Assembly: GCA_005884945.1 (NCBI GenBank)
Contig: VAYM01000116.1
Location: forward strand, 1-35,166
Length of the DNA: 35,166 nt
Source: Actinomycetota bacterium
GTDB taxonomy: Bacteria > Actinomycetota > Thermoleophilia > Gaiellales > Gaiellaceae
Reading direction: 5' to 3'
Under the pieces are notes generated by a model that was given only the letters and a program-made list of their open reading frames with translations, ran no database searches and had not been told where the DNA came from. Shown here piece by piece: positions 7,475 to 15,902 of this stretch. Both the position numbers and the translations under genes were made by a program. The stretch's first letter is position 1. Each line of letters starts with the position of its first letter.

Positions 7475-7650
7475 TTCCTTCCCCCTCCTTTGTTGTCCGA
7501 CTCTGTTTCCAGAGGGACTGACCCCTGGACCATGACAGACGGCGGCCGAGGTCGCTGCCCCTCCGGCTCGCCACCGTCGCTCCATCAGACGACAGCCTAC
7601 TCAGAATGTTTGGCCTCAAAGAGTCCTGGGCCGCCGTTATCGTGAGCCTG
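7475..7650. promoter_or_regulatory. Divergent control region between sugar ABC operon and glucosidase gene
   Basis: This 176-base region separates two outward-reading sugar genes. It holds the ribosome-binding site of the binding-protein gene (7484-7491) and a TATCGT -10 box (7638-7643) for the glucosidase. An imperfect palindrome, tccag-a-ggg/ccc-ctgga at 7508-7529, sits close to the binding-protein leader and could be a repressor operator. No regulator gene lies in the window. The operator assignment is weak. Confidence 0.4.
7638..7643 (+). promoter_or_regulatory. Predicted -10 box (TATCGT) of the glucosidase gene
   Basis: TATCGT ends seven bases before GTG 7651, the same geometry as at other leading genes in this window. 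It supports GTG 7651 over the more upstream ATG 7606 as the start of the glucosidase. Confidence 0.5.
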
Positions 7651-9717
7651 GTGCCGCTGACGATCCTGGACGGCTCGACGTTCTGCGTCTGCGACGAGCG
7701 GGGCGACATCGACGGCCCGACGGCCGGCCTCTTCGCTGACGACACGCGGTTCCTGTCGCGCTGCGTCCTCACCCTGAACGGGCTGCGGCCGCTGTTCCTG
7801 TCCACCGTCCAGGGCGAGCCGTTCTCGGCGACGTTCTTCGTCCGCAACCCGGTCACCGGCGGGCTGGGGCGCGACGAGCTGACGATCGCCCGGACCCGAC
7901 ACGTCAGCGAGGGGATGGAGGACGCGGTCGTCGTTCGCAGCCACGCCGCCCGGCCGCTGTCGTTCACGCTCGAGGTCGAGCTCGCGACGGACTTCGCGGA
8001 CATCTTCGCGGTCAAGCAGTACGACTTCTCGCTCGGCGATCCGCTGCACGCTCGGCCGCTGCCACCGATCGCGCACGCGCGCCTCGGCGGTCCGGACGAG
8101 GGGCTCGTCTTCGCGTCGGGCGACGGCTATCCGGGCCGGACCCAGATCTTCTTCTCGGCCGAGCCGGTGGAGATCGAGCAGGGGCGCGCTCACTTCGCCG
8201 TCGAGCTGCAGCCGCGCGAGCAGTGGAGCCTGAGGATGTACGTCCTGCCCGCTCCCGACGGTGACGCTGTGTCGCGCCGGTTTGCGGAGCGTCAGCTCAC
8301 CCAGGCGCGCGCGCTCGCCGCAGATGCGAGCACGGCCTGGCGCCTCGCGGTGCCGAAGCTCGAGGGGACGTGGGACGACCTGGCAGGGACGTACCGTCGC
8401 TCGCTATCGGACCTCGAATCGCTTCGCCTCGGCGAGCACGACGGCACCGGCGGCCTGATCGCGGCTGGAACGCCGTGGTTCATGACCGTGTTCGGCCGCG
8501 ACGCGCTGATCACGGCGCTCCAAACGATGTCGCTGGGCCCTGAGCTCGCGCGCGTGACGCTGAAGACGCTCGCCGACCTGCAGGCGACGGAGGACGACCC
8601 GTCGATCGACGCAGAACCGGGCAAGATCATCCACGAGATGCGCCGCGGCCGCGCGGCGCAGGTGTGGGTACCGCGGTACTACGGGACCGTCGACGCGACG
8701 CCGCTCTACCTCGTGCTGCTGTCCGAGCTGTGGCGATGGACGAACGACGGCCGCCCGATCACGGAGCTGCGCGCGCCGGCGCTCCGCGCGCTCGAGTGGA
8801 TCGACAAGTGGGGCGACCGCGACGGCGACGGGTTCGTCGAGTACGACCGACGCGCGTCGATCGGGCCGCTGAACCAGTGCTGGAAGGACTCCGACGAGTC
8901 GATCGCATTCGCGGACGGGACGCGCGCGGCCGGCGCCATCGCCGCGGCGGAAGTGCAGGGCTACGTCTACGACGCGAAGGTCCGATGCGCAGAGCTCGCC
9001 CGCGAGGTCTGGCGCGACCGCGAGCTCGCCGACCGGCTCACACGCGAGGCCGCGGAGCTGAAGGAACGCTTCAACGACGCCTTCTGGTGCCGGCGCGGCG
9101 ACGCCGAGATCTACGCGCTCGCGCTCGACGGCGACAAACGGCCGGTGAACTCGCTGTGCTCGAACATCGGGCACCTCCTCTGGAGCGGGATCGTCGACGA
9201 GGACCGCGCCGCTTCCGTCGTCGACTGCCTGATGGGCGAGGAGCTCTGGTCAGGCTGGGGCGTGCGCACGATGGCGACCGGCGACGGCGGCTACAACCCG
9301 CTCACGTACCACAACGGCACCGTGTGGCCGCACGACAATTCGCTCATCGCGCTCGGCCTCGCGCGCTACGGCCACCGTTCGGAAGCGCTGCGCATCGTGC
9401 GCTCTCTCCTCGCGGCTTCCGGCTCGCTCGACTACCAGCTGCCGGAGGTATTCGGCGGCTTCCCGCGCAGCGAGGCGCCGCAGCCGATTGCGTATCCGAC
9501 GGCGACGAAGCCGCAGGCCTGGGCGGCGGGCACGCCGGTGCTGCTGCTGCAGGTGTTGCTGGGGCTGGAGCCCGAGCGCGAGCGCGAGACGTTGCGCGTG
9601 CACGACGGCGAGATCCCGCGGTGGGCGGGCGCGCTCCGGTGGGGCCCGGTGCAGGCGTTCGGGTCGTCGTGGTCGGTTCGCGTCGAGGACGGCGCCGTCA
9701 GCGTGACGACTGCCTGA
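7651..9717 (+). CDS. Amylo-alpha-1,6-glucosidase / glycogen debranching-type glycoside hydrolase
   Basis: A 688-residue cytoplasmic-type enzyme expected to cleave alpha-1,6 or related alpha-glucosidic bonds. The N-terminal beta-sandwich domain (about 1-240) begins with LDGSTFCVCDERGDIDG and DDTRFLS, as in GDE-type proteins. The C-terminal (alpha/alpha)6 barrel has FGRDALITALQ, a KIIHEMRRGR motif, YYGTVDATPLYL, NQCWKDSDESI and YHNGTVWPHDNSLIALG, which line the active site in this clan. GTG 7651 was chosen because a TATCGT box precedes it by seven bases; an in-frame ATG 7606 would add 15 residues of poor conservation. It lies divergent to the sugar ABC operon. Its 3' end overlaps the convergent decarboxylase gene by 20 bases. 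Confidence 0.9.
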   Translation: MPLTILDGSTFCVCDERGDIDGPTAGLFADDTRFLSRCVLTLNGLRPLFLSTVQGEPFSATFFVRNPVTGGLGRDELTIARTRHVSEGMEDAVVVRSHAARPLSFTLEVELATDFADIFAVKQYDFSLGDPLHARPLPPIAHARLGGPDEGLVFASGDGYPGRTQIFFSAEPVEIEQGRAHFAVELQPREQWSLRMYVLPAPDGDAVSRRFAERQLTQARALAADASTAWRLAVPKLEGTWDDLAGTYRRSLSDLESLRLGEHDGTGGLIAAGTPWFMTVFGRDALITALQTMSLGPELARVTLKTLADLQATEDDPSIDAEPGKIIHEMRRGRAAQVWVPRYYGTVDATPLYLVLLSELWRWTNDGRPITELRAPALRALEWIDKWGDRDGDGFVEYDRRASIGPLNQCWKDSDESIAFADGTRAAGAIAAAEVQGYVYDAKVRCAELAREVWRDRELADRLTREAAELKERFNDAFWCRRGDAEIYALALDGDKRPVNSLCSNIGHLLWSGIVDEDRAASVVDCLMGEELWSGWGVRTMATGDGGYNPLTYHNGTVWPHDNSLIALGLARYGHRSEALRIVRSLLAASGSLDYQLPEVFGGFPRSEAPQPIAYPTATKPQAWAAGTPVLLLQVLLGLEPERERETLRVHDGEIPRWAGALRWGPVQAFGSSWSVRVEDGAVSVTTA

Positions 9718-10996
9718 GCACGTCCCACGCGCGGCGCACGTCGTCCTGCGTCGTGCGCGCGTTCCCGATCGCGAGGCGGAGGACGTAGCGCCCGTTCAGG
9801 CGTGTATGCGAGATGAACATCTCCCCGCTCGCGTTGACGCGCTCCAGCAGCTCGGCGTTCTCCTCGTCGGTGCCGTTCCGCCGGAAGACGACGAGGGAGA
9901 AGCGTTGCGGCGCGACGAGCTCCCACTCCGGATCGGCGTCGACCCACGTTGCGAAGAGCTCGGCCAGGCGCACGTGCTCTCGCAGGATCCGCTGAAGTCC
10001 TTCGCGCCCGTAGCAGCGTAGAACCGCCCAGAGCTTGAGAGAACGAAAGCGTCGCCCGAGCGCAGGCCCGTATTCCGACAGCGCGTATGCGTCCTCGGGC
10101 GTGCGGAGATACTCGGGGACGAGGCTGAACGCGAGCCGGAAGTCGTCCGGCCGCGACGTCCAGAGCAACGAGCAGTCCATCGGCACGAGCAGCCACTTGT
10201 GCGGGTTCACGACGAGAGAGTCCGCGAGCTCGACGCCGTCCTGTGACCAACGTTCCTCCTCGCAGATCCACGACGGGCCGGCGTACGCGGCGTCGACGTG
10301 CACCCAGGCGCCGGCTGCATGCGCGCGCTCGGCGATCGGCCGAACAGGATCGACCGATGCGAACGAGGTCGTACCGACGGTGGGGACGACCACGGCCACG
10401 TCGTCGAAGCGCAGACCGTCGTCGACGCGCATGCGCAGATCGTCGTCCGCGGGAACCTTGCGGAGCTCCATGCCGAGCATGCGCGCGGCCGTGTCCACGG
10501 ACGAGTGCGCGTGCTCCGAGCAGACGACGACGTTCCGTCCAGTGACGTGGCGGGCGGCGATCAGCGCCGCGAGCGTGGACGTGGAGGCCGTGTCCTCGAT
10601 GTGGCCGCGCCAGCCGTCGGGAAGGCCGAGCAGCTGCCGCACCCAGTCCGCCACGCGAAGCTCGAGCTCGGTCGAGGCAGGCGACGCGCGCCAGGTGATC
10701 GCGACCTGGTTGAGCGTCGCGGCGATGAGCTCGGCCAGGATGCCGGGCTCGGACGCCGTCACCGCGAAGTACGCGAAGAAGCGCGGGTGCTGCCAGTTCG
10801 TCAGCGCAGGGAGGAGCAGCTCGTCGAGGTCGCGGAGCACGTCGCGGAACGGCTCTGCGCTTTCGGGCGGGGTCTCGGGGAGCCGCGACGAGAGGTCACC
10901 CGGCTCGACCTGCGCGAGCACGGGAAGGTCGGAGACGCGTTCGAGGTAGTTCGCGGCCCAGTCGACGGCCGCGTAGCCGTCCTCGCGGAAGCTCAC
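9698..10996 (-). CDS. PLP-dependent aromatic-L-amino-acid decarboxylase family protein
   Basis: A 432-residue group II decarboxylase. The cofactor lysine is Lys267 in VVNPHKWLL. The aspartate that binds the pyridine nitrogen is Asp235 in WVHVDAAYAG, and the His stacking on the ring is in SEHAHSSVDTA (about 162-164). The N-terminal NWQHPRFFAYF is the substrate-site signature of aromatic amino acid, tyrosine and DOPA decarboxylases. It should release CO2 from an aromatic L-amino acid to give an amine; which one cannot be told. GTG 10996 overlaps the polX stop as GTGA, so it is second in that operon. The pairing with a DNA polymerase looks incidental. No amine transporter or regulator is nearby. 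Confidence 0.88.
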   Translation of the reverse strand: MSFREDGYAAVDWAANYLERVSDLPVLAQVEPGDLSSRLPETPPESAEPFRDVLRDLDELLLPALTNWQHPRFFAYFAVTASEPGILAELIAATLNQVAITWRASPASTELELRVADWVRQLLGLPDGWRGHIEDTASTSTLAALIAARHVTGRNVVVCSEHAHSSVDTAARMLGMELRKVPADDDLRMRVDDGLRFDDVAVVVPTVGTTSFASVDPVRPIAERAHAAGAWVHVDAAYAGPSWICEEERWSQDGVELADSLVVNPHKWLLVPMDCSLLWTSRPDDFRLAFSLVPEYLRTPEDAYALSEYGPALGRRFRSLKLWAVLRCYGREGLQRILREHVRLAELFATWVDADPEWELVAPQRFSLVVFRRNGTDEENAELLERVNASGEMFISHTRLNGRYVLRLAIGNARTTQDDVRRAWDVLRQSSR

Positions 10997-12684
10997 TTGC
11001 TCAGCTTCGCGATCTGTGGCCAGCTGCGCGTGTTCAGTACTTGGTCCTTCGTCAACCAGGCGCGGCGCGCCTGCGCGACGCCCATCTCCACGTGCTGCAG
11101 CGCGCGCAGCTCGTGCGCGTCCGTGTTCACGGCGATCTTGACGCCGGCCTCGCCGGCAAGGCGCGCATGCGTGTCGCGGAGGTCGAGCCGGTTCGGCTGC
11201 GAGTTGATCTCGAGGAACGTTCCCGTCTCGACAGCCTTCCCGACGACGCGCTCGACGTCGACGTCGGCAGGCGGGCGGATGTTGATCTTCCTCGCGGTCA
11301 GGTGACCGATCATGTCGACGTGCGGGTTCTCCATCGCGGCGAGCACGCGCTCCGTCGGGCTGCGGTCGAACGCTCCGTGGATCGACGCGATCACCCAGTC
11401 GCGCTTGGCGAGCTGCTCGTCCGGAAGCGAGAGCGAGCCGTCCGCGCGGATGTTCACCTCGATGCCGCGCAAGATCCGGAACGGCTCGAGCCGCTCGTTG
11501 AGCTGGTCGATCTCGAGATCCTGTTCCGCGAGCGTGCCGCGCGGGTGATCCGTGATCGCCAGGTAGTCGCAGCCGCGCTCGCGCGCGGCGAGCGCCATCT
11601 GCTCGAGCGTGTTCTTCCCGTCCGACCAGGTCGAGTGGCAGTGGAGCTCGCCCTTGATGTCCGCCGGCTCCACGAGCCTCGGCAGCTCGCCCTTGCGGGC
11701 CGCCTCGAGCTCCCCCGCGTTCTCCCGCAGCTCGGGCGGGATGAACTGGTAGCCGAGCCGCTCGTAGACCTCCGCCTCGCTGCCGTAGCAGAGCTCCTCG
11801 CCGGTCTCGACGACGGTGATCGAGTACTCCGAGACCGACAGGCCGTCCTTCACGGCGCGCTCGCGCAGCGCGACGTTGTGGTCCTTCGATCCCGTGAAGT
11901 GCTGCAGGAGGTTGCCGTACGACTCCGGCGGGACGACGCGAAGGTCGAACCGCAGGCCGTCGTTCGACAGCACGGTCGCCTTCGACGGCCCCTTGGCGAC
12001 GACCTCGATCACCCAGCGCAGCTTCGTGAAGTAGTCGATCAGCGCCTCCGCGTCGGTTGCCGTCGCGATGATGTCGAGGTCGCGGAACGTCTCCTTGCGG
12101 CGTCGCGCACTGCCGGCTTCGGACACTTCGACCGCCGCCGGATGCGCACGAAGCACGTTCACGACCGCGAGCAGCGCTCCCAGCCCGTCGCCGAGCAGCC
12201 GCCGGTCGGACGGCTCCTGCTTCTTCTCCGCGAGCGCCTTCAGCACGCGCTCCTCGGTCTTCGCACCGAGTCCCGTCAGCGTTCTGAGCTGCTCGTTCTC
12301 CGCCGCGTGCTTGAGCTCCTCGACCGTCGTCACGCCGAGCTCGCGCCAGATGCGCGCGGCGGTCTTCGGCCCGAGGCCCGGAAGGCGCATGAAGAGGACG
12401 ACCTCGGGCGGCACGATGTTCTTGCGCTTCGTCAGCGCGTGCATCTCGCCGCTCTCGACGACCTGGACGATCTTCTCCTCGATCGTCTTGCCGATCCCGT
12501 TCAGTTCCTTCGCGCGTCCGGCGAGCGCGAGCTCGGCGACGGAGCCGGCCGTTTCGCGGATGCGCGTGGCCGCCCGGCGGTATGCGACGACGCGGAACGA
12601 CGCCTCGCCTTCGAGCTCGAGGAGGTCGGCGAGCAGGTCCAGCTGCTCCGCCACGTCGCTGTTCCGGGGCAGAGCGCGGGCCAC
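10993..12684 (-). CDS. polX: DNA polymerase/3'-5' exonuclease PolX
   Basis: A family X repair polymerase of 563 residues, a standard length. Helix-hairpin-helix segments LNGIGKTIEEKI, LPGLGPKTAARIW and LTGLGAKTEERVL bind DNA. The polymerase core starts at GSARRRKETFRDLDII with catalytic Asp202 and Asp204, and the third Asp247 lies in GLRFDLRVV. The C-terminal PHP domain (about 343-563) holds metal-binding motifs ELHCHSTWSDG (His348, His350), LAITDHPRG, IHGAF, MIGHLT and VNTDAHE, so the exonuclease looks intact. The GTG 12684 start lies six bases after TATCAT (minus strand, 12696-12691), implying a leaderless mRNA. Likely roles are base-excision and gap repair. It leads a two-gene operon with the decarboxylase. 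Confidence 0.93.
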   Translation of the reverse strand: MARALPRNSDVAEQLDLLADLLELEGEASFRVVAYRRAATRIRETAGSVAELALAGRAKELNGIGKTIEEKIVQVVESGEMHALTKRKNIVPPEVVLFMRLPGLGPKTAARIWRELGVTTVEELKHAAENEQLRTLTGLGAKTEERVLKALAEKKQEPSDRRLLGDGLGALLAVVNVLRAHPAAVEVSEAGSARRRKETFRDLDIIATATDAEALIDYFTKLRWVIEVVAKGPSKATVLSNDGLRFDLRVVPPESYGNLLQHFTGSKDHNVALRERAVKDGLSVSEYSITVVETGEELCYGSEAEVYERLGYQFIPPELRENAGELEAARKGELPRLVEPADIKGELHCHSTWSDGKNTLEQMALAARERGCDYLAITDHPRGTLAEQDLEIDQLNERLEPFRILRGIEVNIRADGSLSLPDEQLAKRDWVIASIHGAFDRSPTERVLAAMENPHVDMIGHLTARKINIRPPADVDVERVVGKAVETGTFLEINSQPNRLDLRDTHARLAGEAGVKIAVNTDAHELRALQHVEMGVAQARRAWLTKDQVLNTRSWPQIAKLSK

Positions 12685-12689
12685 GTCAC

Positions 12690-12696
12690 GATGATA
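12690..12696. promoter_or_regulatory. Divergent -10 region for polX and the glycosyltransferase
   Basis: The minus-strand TATCAT (12696-12691) ends six bases before the polX GTG 12684. A weaker plus-strand GATGAT (12690-12695) ends six bases before an in-frame GTG 12702 of the glycosyltransferase. The two boxes overlap almost completely. The polX assignment is the stronger one. Confidence 0.5.
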
Positions 12697-13412
12697 TGCA
12701 GGTGCCTCGAGCCGTCGCCTGCCTCCCCACCTACAACGAGCGCGAAAACCTCGAGCCGATGCTGCGCGCGCTCGGGGACAAGGACGTTCGCGTTCTCGTC
12801 GTCGACGACAACTCGCCCGACGGCACCGGCGAGATCGCCGACCGCCTCGCACAGGAGCTCCCCTATGTGGACGTCATGCACCGCGACCGGAAGGAGGGGC
12901 TCGGGCCGGCGTACCTCGCCGCGTTCCGCCGCGCCCTCGCCGACGGGGCCGACCTCGTGCTGGAGATGGACTGCGACTTCTCCCACTCCCCCGACGACGT
13001 GCCGCGTCTGATCGCGGCCGCGGAGGACGCTGACCTCGTGCTCGGCTCGCGTTACGCGCCGGGCGGCTCGATCGGGAACTGGGGCGTGGTGCGCCGGTTC
13101 GTCTCCGCCGGCGGCTCGCTGTACGCGCGTGTGCTGCTCGGTTCGAGCGTGCGCGATCTGACCGGCGGCTTCAAGTGCTACCGGCGCGCGGTGCTCGAGG
13201 CGATCGATCTGGATGCGATCACGAGCAAGGGCTACGCCTTCCAGATCGAGACGACGTATCGCGCCGCGCGGGCCGGCTTTCGAGTCGTCGAGGTGCCGAT
13301 CCACTTCGTCGACCGCGAGGAGGGCGGGTCGAAGATGAGCCGCGCGATCGTCGCGGAGGCGATCTGGAAGGTGCCTGCCTTGCGGCTGGCGGCGCTCCGC
13401 GGCCGCCTGTAA
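12696..13412 (+). CDS. Polyprenol-phosphate mannosyltransferase (DPM1-like GT2)
   Basis: A 238-residue GT-A fold glycosyltransferase that would move mannose (or another hexose) from a GDP/UDP-sugar to a polyprenyl phosphate at the inner face of the membrane. Motifs: CLPTYNERENL at the N-terminus, VVDDNSPDGTGEIAD, the DCDFSHSP metal site (usually DADFSHHP; Cys replaces Ala), DLTGGFKCYRR, TSKGYAFQIE and FVDREEGGSKMS. All are hallmarks of dolichyl-phosphate mannose synthase homologues such as mycobacterial Ppm1. There is no C-terminal membrane anchor, as in the soluble DPM1 class. ATG 12696 is given as start; GTG 12702 fits the local -10 spacing better. The product would feed lipoglycan or protein mannosylation. 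Confidence 0.88.
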   Translation: MQVPRAVACLPTYNERENLEPMLRALGDKDVRVLVVDDNSPDGTGEIADRLAQELPYVDVMHRDRKEGLGPAYLAAFRRALADGADLVLEMDCDFSHSPDDVPRLIAAAEDADLVLGSRYAPGGSIGNWGVVRRFVSAGGSLYARVLLGSSVRDLTGGFKCYRRAVLEAIDLDAITSKGYAFQIETTYRAARAGFRVVEVPIHFVDREEGGSKMSRAIVAEAIWKVPALRLAALRGRL

Positions 13413-13426
13413 CGACAGAGCGCGGC

Positions 13427-13432
13427 TACCCT
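13427..13432 (+). promoter_or_regulatory. Predicted -10 box (TACCCT) of trxA
   Basis: TACCCT ends six bases before GTG 13439. It lies just past the glycosyltransferase stop (13410-13412), so trxA probably has its own leaderless transcript. Confidence 0.5.
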
Positions 13433-13438
13433 GGCTGC

Positions 13439-13759
13439 GTGTTCGAGGTCACCGACGACACGTTCGAGCACGACGTCCTCGGCGCGGAGGTTCCGATCGT
13501 CCTCGACTTCTGGGCGCCGTGGTGCGGGCCTTGCAAGGCGGTCGAGCCGATCCTCCGGCAACTCGCGAGCGAGGCGAACGGCAGGGTCGAGTTCGCGAAG
13601 CTCAACATCGACGAGAACCCGATGACGGCCGCGCGCTACGGCGTGCTGTCGATTCCGACCACGATCGTCTTCGACGGCGGCGAGGCGCGCGAGACCCTCG
13701 TCGGCGCGCGGCCGCGCAAGCACTACGAGCGCGCGCTCGAGCCCTGGCTCAGCGTGTGA
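13439..13759 (+). CDS. trxA: Thioredoxin
   Basis: A 106-residue thioredoxin, the normal family size. The redox site is FWAPWCGPCKAVEPIL, with the canonical WCGPC. The buried Asp and proline loop are present (IVLDFW, and cis-Pro in GVLSIPTTIVF). It reduces disulfides of cytoplasmic proteins using thioredoxin reductase, which is not in this window. GTG 13439 is chosen because it directly precedes the conserved FEVTDDTFE strand and lies six bases after TACCCT; upstream in-frame codons belong to an Arg-rich shadow of the glycosyltransferase. The 3' end overlaps the convergent thiL gene by 11 bases. Confidence 0.95.
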   Translation: MFEVTDDTFEHDVLGAEVPIVLDFWAPWCGPCKAVEPILRQLASEANGRVEFAKLNIDENPMTAARYGVLSIPTTIVFDGGEARETLVGARPRKHYERALEPWLSV

Positions 13760-14564
13760 AGTGCTGCCAGCCTTCTAGCTCGTACGGCTCGCCGTTCAGG
13801 GTGAACGCGACGCCTTCGCCGTCCGTGCAATGGCCGATGACGACGAAACGGCCGGCATCCTCGACGGCCGCGAGCAGCTCGTAGTCCTCGCCGAATCCGA
13901 GGTCGTCGATGGTCGCTCCGTCGGCGCGCGGAACGTTCGCGAGCTCGATCTCGACTCGGCATCCCGAACGGCGCGCGAGGTGAGCGGCATCGACCGCGAG
14001 CCCGTCGGACACGTCGATCATCGCGTGCGCGCCCTTCGCGAGCTCCAGACCTTCGACGATCCGCAGCGGCGGTCGGGCGAACGTCTTCTTGCGGAACGCG
14101 GCACCGCTTGCACCGAACGGCCCCGTCACGACGAGGAGGTCGCCCGGCCGGGCCCCCGCGCGTCCTGGGACGCGGTCTGCGCGTCCGAGGGCGGTTACGC
14201 TGAGGACAATCTGCGGCGAACGCGTCGTGTCTCCGCCGAGGACCGGAACGCCGGACTCCGCGATCCCTGCGTAGAGCTCGAGCACATCGTCGAGCTTCGC
14301 GTCTCCGGGAGCGCCGAACGTGACGATCAAGCCGACGGGGGCCGCGCCGGATGCCGCGAGGTCGCTGAGGTTCACCGCCGCCGCACGCCACCCCAGATCG
14401 CGCCACGAGATCCCGTCGAGCCGGAAGTGGACGCCTTCGACGAGCGCATCCTGCGTGACGACGACCCCGTCGACCTGCGCGGCGTCGTGCTCGATCCCGT
14501 GCACGAGCCCGCGCTGTTCGAGCTCCGCCAGAAGCCCCAGCTCACCGAGCTCAGAGAGCTTCAT
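13749..14564 (-). CDS. thiL: Thiamine-monophosphate kinase
   Basis: Phosphorylates thiamine monophosphate to thiamine diphosphate with ATP, the last step of the pathway. 271 residues. The motifs match ThiL of the PurM-like superfamily: TQDALVEGVHF, NLSDLAASGAAP, GGDTTRSP, VTGPFGASGAAF, MIDVSDGLAVDAAHLA and FGEDYELLAAV. The first metal motif, usually GDDAA, reads EHDAA, so the glycine and first Asp are replaced. The others are intact, so activity is likely. ATG 14564 was preferred to the adjacent TTG 14567. The start lies 14 bases inside the end of thiE. Last gene of the thi operon under TPP control. Confidence 0.92.
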   Translation of the reverse strand: MKLSELGELGLLAELEQRGLVHGIEHDAAQVDGVVVTQDALVEGVHFRLDGISWRDLGWRAAAVNLSDLAASGAAPVGLIVTFGAPGDAKLDDVLELYAGIAESGVPVLGGDTTRSPQIVLSVTALGRADRVPGRAGARPGDLLVVTGPFGASGAAFRKKTFARPPLRIVEGLELAKGAHAMIDVSDGLAVDAAHLARRSGCRVEIELANVPRADGATIDDLGFGEDYELLAAVEDAGRFVVIGHCTDGEGVAFTLNGEPYELEGWQHFTR

Positions 14565-15108
14565 CAATCGCCTTGCTGATCGCCGCGGCGTCGTGAGCCG
14601 CGCGGATTACGGCAAGACCTGCAGCGCCCGCGCGAATGCACTCCCCGGCGTTCGAAGCGTCGATACCGCCGATGGCAACGACTGGGACCGCGACCGCCTC
14701 GCAGATCGCACGGAGACCGTCGAGCCCGATCGGAGGATCGGCGTCGGCCTTCGACGGCGTCGCCCACACCGGCCCCGCGCCGATGTAGTCGGCGAGCGTC
14801 CCGCTGATGGCCTCGTCGGCGCTCGATGCCGAGAGACCGAGGAGCAGCCCGTGCTCCTTCGCGCGCTCCGCGCCCTCATCGCCTTGCCCCAGATGGACAC
14901 CGTCGGCGCCCAGCATGAGCGCGGCCTCGACATCGTCGTTGACCACGAACGCCGCGCCGTGACGCGCGCACAGGCTTCGCGTCGCCCGCCCACGCTCGAC
15001 GACGTCCAGCGTGGACACATCCTTCAAACGCCATTGCACGACGGTCGCGCCTCCTTCGACTGCGACGCGTGCCGTGTCGAGGTCCTCGACGAGCGCGTGG
15101 AGCCTCAT
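14551..15108 (-). CDS. thiE: Thiamine-phosphate synthase
   Basis: Joins HMP diphosphate and thiazole phosphate to make thiamine monophosphate. At 185 residues it is shorter than the usual ~210, mainly because the first beta strand region is compressed. TIM-barrel motifs: GGATVVQWRLKD (usually QLRxK), FVVNDDVEAALMLGADGVHL followed by GQGD, YIGAGPVWATPSKADADPPIG, and VVAIGGIDASNAGECIRAG (phosphate-binding loop). ATG 15108 overlaps the thiM stop as ATGA. Third gene of the thi operon; it supplies the substrate of ThiL and uses the products of ThiD and ThiM. Confidence 0.92.
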   Translation of the reverse strand: MRLHALVEDLDTARVAVEGGATVVQWRLKDVSTLDVVERGRATRSLCARHGAAFVVNDDVEAALMLGADGVHLGQGDEGAERAKEHGLLLGLSASSADEAISGTLADYIGAGPVWATPSKADADPPIGLDGLRAICEAVAVPVVAIGGIDASNAGECIRAGAAGLAVIRAAHDAAAISKAIDEAL

Positions 15109-15902
15109 GCCTCGCTGATCGTCGCTCGCTCGTCGAGCGTTGCCGGGTCGAGAGCGGCGAGCGCGTCGTAGAGGTTCACGTGGAACGAACCCGGCCCCTT
15201 CGCGTCGCGCGCCGCGTTTTCCCCCGCGACTCCGAAAGCCGCGAGTGCCTCCGCCGCCGCCTCGAGCGGGTCGTCTTTCTTGGCGGCGAGGAAGCAGCCG
15301 GTGATCGCGCTCGACATGCAGCCCGTTCCCGTGACCGCCGCGAGCAGCTCGTGTCCGTTTGCCACGCTCAGCACGCGCTCACCGTCGGAGACATGATCGA
15401 CGACGCCGGTGACGGACGCGACGAGGCCGAGGTTGCGTGCTGCCGCGCGCGCGAGGTCGCTCGCCTCGCCGCCGACGTCCATCGACTCCACGCCACGGAC
15501 CTCCGCCTGCACGCCGACAAGCGTCGCGACCTCGCCCGGGTTCCCGCGGAGAACGGCAACGCGCACGTCGCCGAGGATCTGCCGTGCCGTCTCCGTTCGG
15601 TACAGCGTCGCGCCCGCCCCGACCGGGTCGAGAACGACCGGAACTCCGACCGCGTTCGCCGCCTTCCCTGCGGCGAGCATCGCGTCGACCCAGTGTGGCG
15701 AGAGCGTCCCGATGTTGAGCACGAGCGCGCCGGCGAGCCGCACCATTTCCTCGACTTCCTCGCGCGCGTGCGCCATCACGGGCAGCGCGCCGAGGGCGAG
15801 CGTCGCGTTGGCCGTCTCGTTCATCACCACGTAGTTCGTGATCTGGTGGACGAGTGGCTTTCGCTCACGCAGTGCGCGCAGCGTCGTTCCAGCAGAGATC
15901 AT
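15105..15902 (-). CDS. thiM: Hydroxyethylthiazole kinase
   Basis: Phosphorylates 4-methyl-5-hydroxyethylthiazole, mainly a salvage step. 265 residues, a normal length. Ribokinase-like motifs: PLVHQITNYVVMNETANATL at the N-terminus, PVMAHAREEVEEM, LNIGTLSPHWVDAM, VPVVLDPVGAGAT, LRGNPGEVATL and the catalytic anion hole VTGTGCMSSAITG. ATG 15902 overlaps the thiD stop as ATGA. thiM next to thiD and thiE points to salvage of both thiamine halves. No thiC or thiG is present in this window, so de novo synthesis cannot be judged here. Confidence 0.94.
   Translation of the reverse strand: MISAGTTLRALRERKPLVHQITNYVVMNETANATLALGALPVMAHAREEVEEMVRLAGALVLNIGTLSPHWVDAMLAAGKAANAVGVPVVLDPVGAGATLYRTETARQILGDVRVAVLRGNPGEVATLVGVQAEVRGVESMDVGGEASDLARAAARNLGLVASVTGVVDHVSDGERVLSVANGHELLAAVTGTGCMSSAITGCFLAAKKDDPLEAAAEALAAFGVAGENAARDAKGPGSFHVNLYDALAALDPATLDERATISEA

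Noticed and set aside
7606-7650. Glucosidase start at ATG 7606
   Set aside because: The extra 15 residues lack a ribosome-binding site or -10 box at the right spacing, while GTG 7651 has TATCGT seven bases upstream.
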